Shown here piece by piece: positions 44,364 through 55,347 of a DNA stretch of 64,000 nucleotides. Below the pieces are notes generated by a model that worked only from the letters and a program-made list of their open reading frames with translations, searched no databases and was not told the DNA's origin. The position numbers and the translations under genes are program-made. The number at the start of each line of letters is the position of its first letter. Position 1 is the stretch's first letter. This DNA comes from Nitrospirae bacterium YQR-1. Its GTDB lineage: Bacteria > Nitrospirota > Thermodesulfovibrionia > Thermodesulfovibrionales > Magnetobacteriaceae. The stretch spans positions 186,001 to 250,000 of the forward strand of contig JAMOBJ010000001.1 in assembly GCA_039908095.1 (NCBI GenBank), given 5' to 3'.

Positions 44364-45012
44364 CGGCGGTGTGGATTCCTCTACAACCCTTGCCGTTGCA
44401 ATCTCTGAGGGTTATGACGTCCATGCCCTGTCTTTTGATTACGGCCAAAGGCACCGGATAGAGCTCCTGTTTTCAAAGCGAATTGCCGCCCTGTTTAATG
44501 TTAAAAAACACACGGTTTTAAGTTTTGACATGAGAGAAATCGGCGGCTCCGCCCTTACTTCCGATATTGCTGTTCCTAAAGGGACACATACCGGTTCTGA
44601 GACCATTCCGGTAACATACGTGCCTGCCAGAAACACAATTTTTCTTTCATTTGCCCTTGCTATGAGTGAAGCCGTCGGAGCCGCAGATATCTTTATCGGC
44701 GCCAACTCTGTTGACTACAGCGGCTACCCCGACTGCCGCCCACAGTATCTGAGGGCTTTTGAGGCTATGGCTAATCTGGCAACAAAGGCCGGTGTTGAGC
44801 ACACCTCTGTTTTTAAAATCCATGCGCCCCTGCTTCACCTAACAAAGTCTGAAATTATTCAACTCGGTGCCTCCCTTGGCGTTGACTTTGCTCTTACCTT
44901 AAGCTGCTATGACCCCAGTGCTGAGGGCAGCCCGTGTGGAGATTGCCAAAGCTGCATAATCAGAGCTAAAGGGTTTAAAGAGGCGGCGCTCACTGATCCT
45001 CTGCTGCTGTAG
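44308..45012 (+). CDS. queC: 7-cyano-7-deazaguanine synthase
   Basis: A 234-residue enzyme making preQ0, the precursor of queuosine in tRNA. It has the PP-loop [17 protein letters not shown] near the N-terminus, [36 protein letters not shown] and the zinc-binding cysteines SCYDP...[11 protein letters not shown]. The furthest start is GTG 44308; GTG 44335 gives the family N-terminus [10 protein letters not shown] and may be the true one. Either way it overlaps plsY. Confidence 0.93.
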   Translation: MTNTGSVKKPVKKAVVLLSGGVDSSTTLAVAISEGYDVHALSFDYGQRHRIELLFSKRIAALFNVKKHTVLSFDMREIGGSALTSDIAVPKGTHTGSETIPVTYVPARNTIFLSFALAMSEAVGAADIFIGANSVDYSGYPDCRPQYLRAFEAMANLATKAGVEHTSVFKIHAPLLHLTKSEIIQLGASLGVDFALTLSCYDPSAEGSPCGDCQSCIIRAKGFKEAALTDPLLL

Positions 45013-45015
45013 AGC

Positions 45016-45996
45016 ATGAACCCTGTCGAATACATTTACTACATGGGATACCGGTTAAGCCGTTGGAACGGATTACGTAAGCAGCGGCGACTTCCCCATA
45101 AAACTATAAGCATTGGAAACCTCACCCTTGGCGGTACCGGTAAAACCCCCCTTGTTATCTCTATTGCAGAAAAAGCAAAAAAACTCGGATACTCGCCATG
45201 TATATTAACAAGAGGCTACAGAGGGCGGGCTAAGAATCCTGTTTTTGTCTCAAAAGGGGACGGCCCGCTTATTGATTACAGTGACTCCGGTGATGAGCCG
45301 TATTTGATGGCGCTGCGCCTCAGAGGGGTTGAAATCATAAAGAGCGCCGACAGGTACGAGGCTGGTGTGATGTCTGAGAAAGCCGACCTGTTTATAATCG
45401 ATGACGGCTTTCAGCACAGGCGGCTCCACAGAGATGTAGATATTGTGTTAATTGACGCCGGCTGCGGATTTGGAAACGGAAGGCTCTTTCCCGTTGGACC
45501 GCTTAGAGAACCAATTACTGAACTCTCACGCGCATCAATCATCATACTCACTAAAAACACTACTACCTGCGTTGCTGCTAAATCCGACATATACCGGTTA
45601 GCCGGAACTTCTATACCAAACATCACAGACCATATATACAAAGCCTCCCACGGAGTAACCTCCCTGATAACTCCACAAGGTGAGCGATTACCCGCCTCCA
45701 TGTTAACCGGCAAAAACGTATATGCCTTTTGTGGTATAGGCAATCCGCAGTCTTTTGCAGATTCACTGAAAGCAGCAGGAGCAAATGTCCTAAAACTCCG
45801 TATATTTCGTGACCATCATAACTACAAGCCCTCAGAGATTAAATCCCTCTTAACTGAAACTAAATCATCATCAGCCAAATTGATTATAACTACCGAAAAA
45901 GACCTGATAAAACTTAAGGATTTCCCCGCCCAAAACCTCTTCGCTCTTGTGATTGATTTTATAATTGATGATTCATTTTATGATATTGTGATATAA
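45016..45996 (+). CDS. lpxK: Tetraacyldisaccharide 4'-kinase
   Basis: A 326-residue inner-membrane-associated kinase that adds the 4'-phosphate to lipid A precursor. Motifs are ISIGNLTLGGTGKTPLVISI (P-loop, about 32-51), LTRGYRGRAK, SGDEPYLMA, IIDDGFQHRRLHRDVDIVLID and PVGPLREP. It implies a lipid-A-containing outer membrane. It starts three bases after the queC stop. A hairpin repeat follows, then convergent rodA. Confidence 0.93.
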   Translation: MNPVEYIYYMGYRLSRWNGLRKQRRLPHKTISIGNLTLGGTGKTPLVISIAEKAKKLGYSPCILTRGYRGRAKNPVFVSKGDGPLIDYSDSGDEPYLMALRLRGVEIIKSADRYEAGVMSEKADLFIIDDGFQHRRLHRDVDIVLIDAGCGFGNGRLFPVGPLREPITELSRASIIILTKNTTTCVAAKSDIYRLAGTSIPNITDHIYKASHGVTSLITPQGERLPASMLTGKNVYAFCGIGNPQSFADSLKAAGANVLKLRIFRDHHNYKPSEIKSLLTETKSSSAKLIITTEKDLIKLKDFPAQNLFALVIDFIIDDSFYDIVI

Positions 45997-46024
45997 AGAA
46001 ATTGCAGCTATCCCAAAAAAAACA

Positions 46025-46152
46025 TTAAGTTAAAGCGACTAAACCTTGGAGACCGGGGGTCGAGGGGAATCATTCCCCTCGCAGGAAGGGGTATGAGGGG
46101 AAGGACAGCGTCCTCCCCCTTATTAATTTTACTTTTTTGAATGCAACTTGGT
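46025..46152 (-). repeat. Dispersed repeat, hairpin subfamily (copy 2)
   Basis: In reverse complement it matches 51892-52051 over most of its length: GCATTCAAAAAAGTAAAAT, a GGGGGAGGAC/GTCCTTCCCC hairpin, CGAGGGGAATGATTCCCCTCG (second hairpin) and TTTAGTCGCTTTAA. It ends in GCAACTTGGT. It lies between the convergent lpxK and rodA genes and could act as a two-way terminator. Confidence 0.85.
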
Positions 46153-46170
46153 TTTATTATACCAAAGCCG

Positions 46171-47301
46171 CTAGTAAACCATAACAAGGCGTCTCATTCT
46201 GATATTTATAAGAATCCCTGCAATAATGAAATTAGAGATTAGCGATGTGCCGCCGTAGCTCATAAAAGGAATCGGCACACCCACCACGGGCATCATCCCA
46301 AGTGTCATCCCGATGTTTATCAGAAAATAGAGAAATAACATAAAGGTAAGCCCCGAGGCCAGATATTTGCCGAATTCGTCTTTTGCCTTTATTGCCGTAT
46401 CAAACCCCCTGATAAAAAAAATAAGATAGAAGCCAAAGAGCATCATCGCCCCTGCAAATCCCCACTCCTCGGCAAAAACCGAAAATACAAAATCCGTATG
46501 TTTTTCCGGTAAGAACTTAAGAGGTCCCTGTGTTCCTTTGAGAAATCCTCTGCCAAACGCCATCCCTGAGCCGATTGTTATCTTTGACTGCTCTATCTGA
46601 TAGCCTATCCCCTTAGGGTCTATCTCAGGATTAATGAAAGCTAAAATGCGGTTTTTCTGGTAATCTTTAAGATGCTTCCAAATGGTTTTTCCACCCAGGG
46701 GCACTACCACCAGCGCTATTGCTATAAGAATTAGAAGCAGTTTTTTTTCTATTTTCTTAGACAACGCTAAAAAAAAGAATGTCGTAAAAAGAATAATCCC
46801 TGTACCAAGATGTGGCTGCTTAATTATCAAAATAAATGGAATAATTCCAAAGATAAGCAAAGACAATAAAAATGACCTCTTATCAAGCGGACTTTTTACG
46901 GAACTAAGGTACTTTGAAACCCCGATTACCAGAATCAGCCTAAATATCTCAGACGGTTGAAAGGAGATAATTTTTAAATCCAGCCACCTCTGTGCACCAA
47001 GACCGCTTTTGCCCATAACTAACACAAGTACAAGTAAAAATATCCCAATGCCGTATATGGCATAGCCCGCTTCCCGAAGCCATAAATAATCGTAAACCAT
47101 AACGATAAATAAAACAATGAACCCAATAAGCACCCATACCAATTGTTTCAAATAGTAGTTGGGATGTATTGCCGAGGACATAATTGGCCGTGTGGTACTG
47201 TAGATGGTCATAACACTTATTATTGAAATAGCCAACAGCAGTATAAGCATGAGGGCATCTACCTGTTTAAGGTACTTTCTGTTAATCTGAAAGAAACTCA
47301 T
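46171..47301 (-). CDS. rodA: Rod-shape SEDS peptidoglycan polymerase RodA
   Basis: A 376-residue protein with about ten membrane helices of the SEDS family. Motifs are GLGAQRWLDLKIISFQPSEI (first extracellular region), GYQIEQSKITIGSGM, LPEKHTDFVFSVFAEEWGF (with the conserved acidic residue) and MPVVGVPIPFMSYGGTSLI. It polymerises glycan strands with PBP2, whose gene mrdA is directly upstream and overlaps by four bases. It is last in the shape operon. Confidence 0.96.
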   Translation of the reverse strand: MSFFQINRKYLKQVDALMLILLLAISIISVMTIYSTTRPIMSSAIHPNYYLKQLVWVLIGFIVLFIVMVYDYLWLREAGYAIYGIGIFLLVLVLVMGKSGLGAQRWLDLKIISFQPSEIFRLILVIGVSKYLSSVKSPLDKRSFLLSLLIFGIIPFILIIKQPHLGTGIILFTTFFFLALSKKIEKKLLLILIAIALVVVPLGGKTIWKHLKDYQKNRILAFINPEIDPKGIGYQIEQSKITIGSGMAFGRGFLKGTQGPLKFLPEKHTDFVFSVFAEEWGFAGAMMLFGFYLIFFIRGFDTAIKAKDEFGKYLASGLTFMLFLYFLINIGMTLGMMPVVGVPIPFMSYGGTSLISNFIIAGILINIRMRRLVMVY

Positions 47302-49073
47302 TCCTTTGCCGCCTCATGTTTTTTATACCATGGGCTTTTAAAAAAAGCCTCGATCACGTTTTTTGCAATAGGAGCGGCAGCACTTCCTCCATGCCCGCCG
47401 TGTTCAACTACAACCGCAACCGCTATCTGAGGCTCCTCAGACGGTGCATAGGCAATGAACCACCCGTGGTCTCTGAGATGTGGTTTAAGGGTTTCTGTTT
47501 TTACTCTGCCCTTTACTACCTGAGCAGTGCCGGTTTTGCCTGAGACGCGGGCTATCGTACTGCGTGCTCTGCCCCCTGTTCCGCCATCCTCATTAACAAC
47601 CCCGTACATGGCGCTTTTAACCTCGGCAAAGACCTCAGGTTTTATTTTAAGCCGTTTGGATTCATCAGGGAGGGGGGTGCCCTTTATCAGGCTAAGACGC
47701 ACCGGAAGTCCCTCGTTTGCAACCATGGCTGAAAGTAACGCCGCCTGCGCCGGCGTTATATTAACATATCCCTGCCCGATTGAAGCTACAAAGGTCTCAC
47801 CAAGGAACCATGGCTGCTTCATAGTCTTTTGTTTCCATGTTGTTGATGGAATGAGCCCCTCTCTCTCATCAGTCCCTACAATGTCAAGGCCGGTCTTTTT
47901 ACCCAAACCAAACATAGAGGCATATTTTTTTATTTTATCAATGCCAAGTTTTCTGCCAACCTCATAGAAGTATATATCACAGGACTGTACCAGCCCTCTG
48001 TGGAAAGTGACGGAACCGTGAGCGCTCCAGCATCCAAATGACCACGAACCATAGTGGAGCTCACCACCGCAGCCCACCTGAGTTTTAGGTGTTATCACAC
48101 CGTCATCAAGTCCGGCTACCGACATGAGAACTTTAAATATCGAACCCGGAGGATAAGAACTCTGAAGCGCCCTGTTTAAAAGCGGATACCGTTTGTCTTT
48201 ATGCAAAGACGCCCACTTCTCGGAGTCTATTCCCATGACAAAATCGTTAGGGTCAAAAGACGGCAGGCTTGCCATGGCAAGGACCTCACCGTTGCGGGGG
48301 TCTATAGCTACCAGAGAGCCGGTTTTATCCTGAAATGATTCCTCTGCTACCCTTTGGAGGTTTATATCCAGGCTGAGAGTTATGTCATCACCTGTGCTGG
48401 GCTCTATGATTTCCAGTTCTTTCAACTGTCTGCCCAGAGCATCCACCTCGATTATCTTTTTCCCTGCACTTCCCCTCAGAGTGGCGTCAAAAAGCTGCTC
48501 CACTCCCCACTGTCCCACAAATGTCTCAGGGGATATATCATCCAGTTGTAGTTTCTCTATCTGTTGTTTATTGGGTTTTCCAAGGTAACCTATAACGTGA
48601 GAGCCCACGGTGTTATAAACATAGTTTCTCGTCACGCTTGTTTCTATAATAAGGCCCGGAAAATCAGACTTACTTGCCTCTATTTCCGCCACTTCCTTAA
48701 AAGACAAACCCTCTTTGAGCACAATTGTTTTAAAAATATTGTTTTTCTCTTTTCTTATCTTTGCAGCAAGTTTAGACTCATCGGTTTTAAGAATTGCGGC
48801 AAGTCCGGCAGTATCAACCGTAGTGTGCCCGGGAATAAGAGATGCGTAAAAGTAAGGTTTATTTTTAACAAGGGGCACCCCCCCTCTGTCGTATATGATT
48901 CCACGCGATGAGGGCATCATAACAACCCTAACCCTGTTTGAATCCGCAGCCTCACGATAATCGCTGCCTTTTAATATCTGGATGACGTAGAGCCTTACGG
49001 CAAGTATAAAAAACACCGTAATTATGACATAAACCGTAAAACCGGCAAATCCTTCAAAATACTCCTTATTCAT
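47298..49073 (-). CDS. mrdA: Penicillin-binding protein 2
   Basis: A 591-residue transpeptidase of the elongasome. An N-terminal membrane helix is followed by the pedestal domain (SNRVRVVMMPSSRGIIYDR and later) and the transpeptidase domain with SxxK in SSYPPGSIFKVL, SCD as the SxN-like triad member and KTG in VSGKTGTAQVV. The frame is open 12 codons further upstream, but ATG 49073 (MNKEYFEGF) gives the normal start and overlaps the mreD stop. It works with RodA, MreC and MreD, all encoded beside it. Confidence 0.95.
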   Translation of the reverse strand: MNKEYFEGFAGFTVYVIITVFFILAVRLYVIQILKGSDYREAADSNRVRVVMMPSSRGIIYDRGGVPLVKNKPYFYASLIPGHTTVDTAGLAAILKTDESKLAAKIRKEKNNIFKTIVLKEGLSFKEVAEIEASKSDFPGLIIETSVTRNYVYNTVGSHVIGYLGKPNKQQIEKLQLDDISPETFVGQWGVEQLFDATLRGSAGKKIIEVDALGRQLKELEIIEPSTGDDITLSLDINLQRVAEESFQDKTGSLVAIDPRNGEVLAMASLPSFDPNDFVMGIDSEKWASLHKDKRYPLLNRALQSSYPPGSIFKVLMSVAGLDDGVITPKTQVGCGGELHYGSWSFGCWSAHGSVTFHRGLVQSCDIYFYEVGRKLGIDKIKKYASMFGLGKKTGLDIVGTDEREGLIPSTTWKQKTMKQPWFLGETFVASIGQGYVNITPAQAALLSAMVANEGLPVRLSLIKGTPLPDESKRLKIKPEVFAEVKSAMYGVVNEDGGTGGRARSTIARVSGKTGTAQVVKGRVKTETLKPHLRDHGWFIAYAPSEEPQIAVAVVVEHGGHGGSAAAPIAKNVIEAFFKSPWYKKHEAAKE

Positions 49074-49527
49074 CTCTTTCTCGCATGACAAAATACCCTG
49101 ACACGGCATTTATCAGGGATTGAAACATTATATTGTCAATGGCTGTAGATATATCCACAGGCCTGGTATCAAAAACAGATAAGGATGAATAAACGACAAC
49201 ACCGTCAACAATGGTGAAAGCAAAACTAAGAAGTGCATTAAGCAAGGGGGTGAAGTTAAAGATGCCGGTCTTAAAAAAAGAGGCTATGAAAATCACTGAG
49301 CTTTTAGAAAGCATGTTGGGGCCGATTATTCTAAGTGAGAGGCTGTCCTCTATAAACCCTATACCTGAGGCCCATAAAAAAGCCTTTGATTCAGGCCACT
49401 TTATACCCATATAATAAACTAAGAGCAGAGTTAAATTTAGTTTTAAGTTTAAAAAACCAGCCCTGTCAACAGCCATAGCCAAAGCGGTAAGAGACAACCA
49501 AAAAAGGTATTCCCTCGCCTTTTTCAT
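49066..49527 (-). CDS. mreD: Rod-shape protein MreD
   Basis: A 153-residue hydrophobic protein with about five membrane helices, including LNLTLLLVYYMGIKW and GFIEDSLSLRIIGPNMLSKS, the latter matching the MreD GxxxDxxS-type segment. MreD has little sequence conservation; the place between mreC and mrdA makes the call firm. It starts at the base after the mreC stop codon. Confidence 0.9.
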   Translation of the reverse strand: MKKAREYLFWLSLTALAMAVDRAGFLNLKLNLTLLLVYYMGIKWPESKAFLWASGIGFIEDSLSLRIIGPNMLSKSSVIFIASFFKTGIFNFTPLLNALLSFAFTIVDGVVVYSSLSVFDTRPVDISTAIDNIMFQSLINAVSGYFVMRERDE

Positions 49528-50318
49528 TTAAGTGCCTTCTCTTGAGACGACAAGAACCTCTTCAGTTTTTATTGGCTGTGCAAAGAGCTCTACCGATATC
49601 TCATGAAACATGCCGGTGGCGGCACGCTCTACGTTTACAACTCTTCCTACCGGAATACCCGACGGAAAGAGGCTGTCTGTCCCGGATGTAACCAGCTCCA
49701 CGCCGGGCTTTACGTCTTCACTTACCGGGATATATTTGAGGCTGCACAGTTGGGTGCCATTGCCTGAGAGCACCGCCTCCGTACGGTTGTCCTCAAACCT
49801 TACAGCTACCGAGGAGTGCACATCGGTCAAAAGCAACACAGTAGAGTAGTTGGGCTCAGACAAAATGATTTTCCCGATTAGCCCATTCTCTGTCCGCACC
49901 GCCATGTTTTTTTTTACACCCGCTCTTGTGCCGCTGTCTATCACCATTTGGTGGTACCATCTGTCGGGCTGACGGGCTATCACACGTGCAGATGTCACAT
50001 AGTTTGTTATTTCACTTTTCAGAGACAGAAGGCTGATAAGGCGGTTGTTTTCGTAAATAGCCTCATCATAAAGCTGCTCTTTTAGTAACAGCTTGTTTAG
50101 TTCAATCTTTAAGCGGGCATTTTCCCTTTCAAGAGCAAACAGAATGACAAATGGTTTCTTAATTACGTCCAAAGTTGTAGAGATAGCATCGTTAACAAAA
50201 AAAAGTGGATACCTCAGGCGAAACAGCGGCTGGAAGGGCCCCTTAAAACTCTGGTATGTCATAAGCGAAATAAGAAAAAAGACATAAATTAAAAAGAGAG
50301 TATGATGCTTTTTGAGCA

Positions 50319-50319
<1 letters not shown>
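49528..50319 (-). CDS. mreC: Rod-shape protein MreC
   Basis: A 263-residue protein: a short cytoplasmic end, one membrane helix, a coiled coil (about 60-95) and two beta domains in the periplasm. Family motifs are ARVIARQPDRWYHQMVIDSG, GLIGKIILSEPNYSTVLLLT and LVTSGTDSLFPSGIPVGRVV. It links MreB to PBP2. Its ATG overlaps the mreB stop (TAATG). Confidence 0.94.
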
Positions 50320-51772
<1,453 letters not shown>

Positions 51773-51891
51773 ACATAATAGCAGATACGCTTTCTAATTA
51801 TCAACAAATCGCTTTTTGTTCAACCATGTCAATTGTTAAAATTTTTACCTTATACCGGAAGTTCAGCGTAAGAAATGGCGTTAAGTAGCTA

Positions 51892-52051
51892 TTGCAATCA
51901 AAAAAGTAAAATCAATAAGGGGAAGGACTCTGTCCTTCCCCTTATACCCTTTCCTGCGAGGGGAATGATTCCCCTCGACCCCCGGTTTCCAAGGTTTAGT
52001 CGCTTTAATTTAAATAATTTTAATATTACGTCTATGAATGCTACTTGGTAT
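51892..52051 (+). repeat. Dispersed repeat, hairpin subfamily (copy 1)
   Basis: It contains a perfect 14-bp stem (ATAAGGGGAAGGAC at 51915-51928 with GTCCTTCCCCTTAT at 51932-51945) and a 10-bp stem (CGAGGGGAAT with ATTCCCCTCG, 51957-51977). It ends in ATGCTACTTGGTAT, the same terminus as the 126-bp elements. It is in the gap before the shape operon. I see no gene in the rest of 51773-52203. Confidence 0.88.
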
Positions 52052-52203
52052 AAGTAGTTAATAAATAAGAAAAAAGCAATTGTGGAGGGTTGAAAATATC
52101 CCAGCTACACGGTATCTGTAAAATTAGTAGAAGGAGTATTCGTTTATATTTTGTTAATTTGAATTTGTACGAGTGATACGGCGGTTTAACTCTCCGTAGT
52201 CCT

Positions 52204-53580
52204 TTACTTCAGCTTAAAATCTGTCACGTATTTTTTAGCTTCCTTTACAGCATGGCGGATGATGTTTTTTACGTATATTCCGAATGCCGCATAGAACAGG
52301 TCCAGGGTTACAATCCGTTTGAAGACATATTTCCATGAATAAAATCTTTTCATCGAATAGAGCGTTTCCATGTGCAGAGCCGATGGGGTCATCTGTGCCG
52401 GTGTAAACACGGTGTGGTGGATGTCGTACTTATCCCACTGTGTGTGAAGAATCCTGCCGGCATTTTGAAGCTCATCATAGACGGGAGTACCGGGCAGCGG
52501 GGTTAGTATCATAAACTGGACGGAATCAATCCCCGAGTCGGAGGCAAAGTCAACCGTTTTCCTGATACTTTCAACCGTGTCTGTGTCTGCGCCAAGAACA
52601 AACATCCCGTGAACCTTTATCCCATGGTCTTTGAGTGCTTTTACTGAGGCGATATTGTCCTGATGGGTTTGTTTCTTGTCATATGCAACAAGAGTCTCAG
52701 GCGTGATTGATTCAAAACCGAGACATGCCGTAAATTTCCCAACCTGCGCCATAAGGCTTAGTAACTCTTCGTCCTTTACCACATTTGGTCTCATCATGGC
52801 AGACCATCGGGGGGTGATTCTCTCCTCAAGCATGAAGCGGATAATCTGTTTTGTCCGCGTCCTGTTGGCAGCAAAATTATCGTCAACAAAAAACAACGGC
52901 GAGCTGGATACGGCTGCGATTCTTTTTAGTTCATCCGTAACACTCTTAACAGAGCGAAACCTGTACTTTCTGCCAAACATCGGGGAGACCAGGCAAAACC
53001 GGCAGTTATAAGCACACCCTCTCATTGTGGCCACTGGGTGAATGTTGGAGTTCTTCCATTTATAAATTAACGAGAAATCAACATCGGGAAGAGAGTCAAG
53101 GTCCTGGATAAACTCTCCTGACGGATTGTGTTTAACAGTGCCCTCAGAGGTCTTATACGAGACTCCGGCTATTGTGCTAATATCAGGGGCACCGGTTCTC
53201 AGGTAATTGATAATTTTGGGTAGCGCTATATCACCCTCACCCCGCACCACAAAATCGGCAAACCCCAGACACTCCTCAGGCCGGAAAGAAGGATGCGCCC
53301 CTCCCATAATTACCGGTATGCCGAGTTTCTTTAATCCGGCGGCGGTTTTGTAAGCAGTACTAACCGTGGAGGTTATCGTTGATATGCAGACAACATCGGA
53401 GCTTTCAACAAAACTCCAGTCAGGCCGGCATATGTCTTCTATAAAAACCTTTACCTCAAAGCCCATTTTACTTAAAATTGTTGACAGCAGAACACTGCCT
53501 ACACGCGGAATGGGAAATCTTCTGAATATGTACGACTCAGGTGACCTGACCTCTATAAATGATATTCTCTTTATATCCAT
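52204..53580 (-). CDS. B12-binding-domain radical SAM protein
   Basis: A 458-residue protein. An N-terminal cobalamin-binding-like Rossmann domain (about 5-145; GSVLLSTILSKMGFEVKVFI, VIMGGAHPSFRPEE, VVRGEGD) precedes the radical SAM core with CAYNCRFCLVS (about 194-204) binding the 4Fe-4S cluster, then FFVDDNFAANR and LTPLPGTPVYDEL. Relatives methylate or rearrange unreactive carbons in lipids, hopanoids or natural products. The substrate is not readable. The C-terminal 90 residues are rich in aromatic and basic residues. It stands alone. Confidence 0.9.
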   Translation of the reverse strand: MDIKRISFIEVRSPESYIFRRFPIPRVGSVLLSTILSKMGFEVKVFIEDICRPDWSFVESSDVVCISTITSTVSTAYKTAAGLKKLGIPVIMGGAHPSFRPEECLGFADFVVRGEGDIALPKIINYLRTGAPDISTIAGVSYKTSEGTVKHNPSGEFIQDLDSLPDVDFSLIYKWKNSNIHPVATMRGCAYNCRFCLVSPMFGRKYRFRSVKSVTDELKRIAAVSSSPLFFVDDNFAANRTRTKQIIRFMLEERITPRWSAMMRPNVVKDEELLSLMAQVGKFTACLGFESITPETLVAYDKKQTHQDNIASVKALKDHGIKVHGMFVLGADTDTVESIRKTVDFASDSGIDSVQFMILTPLPGTPVYDELQNAGRILHTQWDKYDIHHTVFTPAQMTPSALHMETLYSMKRFYSWKYVFKRIVTLDLFYAAFGIYVKNIIRHAVKEAKKYVTDFKLK

Positions 53581-53700
53581 ACCGGCGTTATATTAACACT
53601 TTTGCAATAAAATAATCTTAAATCATTCAGTGCTGATTTTTTGTGTGATGATATGCTAAATTACAATGGTGTCGAGTTTATTATTTAAAGGAGTGCAGCC

Positions 53701-55170
53701 ATGTACATAGTGATGGTGACGCCGGAGATAGCGCCGGTAGCAAAGGTAGGGGGGCTAGCAGACGTTGTATTTGGGCTTTCGCGTGAGCTTGAAATCAGAG
53801 GCAATTCCGTAGAGATAATTTTGCCCAAATATGATTGCATGTGGTATGACCGGATATTTGACCTTCAAGTTGTTTATGATGGACTTTGGGTGCCATATTA
53901 CAACACATGGATTCATTGCACGGTTTTTTTTGGTTTTGTTCACGGCAGAAAGTGTTTTTTTATAGATTCACATTCAGACAAAAACTTCTTTAGCCGAGGA
54001 GTGTTCTACGGCCACGGGGATGACAACGAAAGATTTGCTTTTTTCTGCAGGGCCGCTCTTGAGTTTATGTATAAAGCCGGTAAAAACCCCGATATCATAC
54101 ACTGCCACGACTGGCAGACAGCCCTTGTGCCGGTTCTTTTATACGAAATTTACCAACACATCGGAATGAGCCACCCTCGGGTGATTTTCACACTTCACAA
54201 TTTAAAACATCAGGGAATAGCCGGTGAATATGCACTCCGTGAGGTTGGTCTTGACGCAGGTAAACTTATTAACTACGAAAGGCTGCAGGATGACCACAAC
54301 CCTCACGCCATAAACCTCATGAAAGGCGGAATTGTATATTCCAATTTTGTTACCACTGTCTCACCACAGTACGCATGGGATGTGCGCACCTCTGAGCAGG
54401 GCTTTGGGATGGGGCATACTCTGCACATTCATCAGAGCAAATTTGGCGGCATATTAAACGGCATTGACTACGATGTGTGGAACCCCGAGATTGACCCGCA
54501 TATACCCTTTAAGTATGGTACTTCAAACATAGATGATAAGTATAAGAACAAAGAGGCGCTGAGGCATCGTCTCTTGCTGAGGCAGGACCTTAAACCGATA
54601 ATTTGCGCAATCGGCAGGTTGGACCACCAAAAGGGAGTGCATCTGATAAAGCACGCCCTCTATTACGCTATCCAAAACGGCTGGCAGTTTATTTTACTCG
54701 GCTCAAGTCCCGACAGAGCCGTTAATGATGAGTTTCTCCACATAAAACATCAACTTAACGACAATCCCGATTGCCATCTGGAAATCGGATACAATGATGA
54801 GCTGTCGCATTTAATGTACGCAGGCTCCGACATGCTTTTGATACCCAGTCTGTTTGAACCCTGCGGCCTTACCCAGATGATTGCCATGAAATACGGCACG
54901 ATTCCAATAGTACGAAGTACCGGAGGCCTGGCTAACACAGTCTTTGACGCCAATCACTCAGACAGGCCGTTTAACGAAAGAAACGGCTACGTTTTCCACG
55001 GCACTGATTACGGCTCTCTTGAGCACGCCATGCACAGGGCTACAGGGCTCTGGTACTCCTACCCCTCCGATTTCAGAAACCTTATATTAAACGCTATGAA
55101 CTACGATTGGTCATGGAACTGGCCGGGGAAACACTATCTCGATATTTATGAATTTATAAGAAATAAGTAG
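53701..55170 (+). CDS. glgA: Glycogen (starch) synthase
   Basis: A 489-residue GT5 enzyme extending alpha-1,4-glucan from ADP- or UDP-glucose. Motifs are the sugar-nucleotide site KVGGLADVVFGLSRELEIRG (about 16-35), HCHDWQTALVPVLL, GGILNGIDYDVWNP, AIGRLDHQKGVHLI and SLFEPCGLTQMIAMKYGT (catalytic Glu region). AAAGGAG precedes the ATG. With the CBM48 protein at 31891 it points to glycogen storage. Confidence 0.96.
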   Translation: MYIVMVTPEIAPVAKVGGLADVVFGLSRELEIRGNSVEIILPKYDCMWYDRIFDLQVVYDGLWVPYYNTWIHCTVFFGFVHGRKCFFIDSHSDKNFFSRGVFYGHGDDNERFAFFCRAALEFMYKAGKNPDIIHCHDWQTALVPVLLYEIYQHIGMSHPRVIFTLHNLKHQGIAGEYALREVGLDAGKLINYERLQDDHNPHAINLMKGGIVYSNFVTTVSPQYAWDVRTSEQGFGMGHTLHIHQSKFGGILNGIDYDVWNPEIDPHIPFKYGTSNIDDKYKNKEALRHRLLLRQDLKPIICAIGRLDHQKGVHLIKHALYYAIQNGWQFILLGSSPDRAVNDEFLHIKHQLNDNPDCHLEIGYNDELSHLMYAGSDMLLIPSLFEPCGLTQMIAMKYGTIPIVRSTGGLANTVFDANHSDRPFNERNGYVFHGTDYGSLEHAMHRATGLWYSYPSDFRNLILNAMNYDWSWNWPGKHYLDIYEFIRNK

Positions 55171-55192
55171 AAAAGCAGAGATAGAGTGCATG

Positions 55193-55280
55193 ATACCAAG
55201 TAGCAGTCAAAAGTAAACACAGGCGACTGGGAGCTTTCGACGAAGCCAACAAAGTTAATCGAATGAATGCAGCTTGGTAT
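55193..55280 (+). repeat. Dispersed repeat copy with internal deletion (88 bp)
   Basis: It begins ATACCAAGTAGCAGTCAAAA and ends GCAGCTTGGTAT; the right half GAGCTTTCGACGAAGCCAAC is identical to the 126-bp form. About 38 bases of the centre, including the CGTAC/GTACG stem, are missing. It is placed between the convergent glgA and hybrid-kinase genes. Confidence 0.9.
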
Positions 55281-55347
55281 GAGAAGGAAGATGAAGTGAA
55301 AAGAAAATTGGTATTACATCACACAATCACTATGACCTCTTTCCCTA

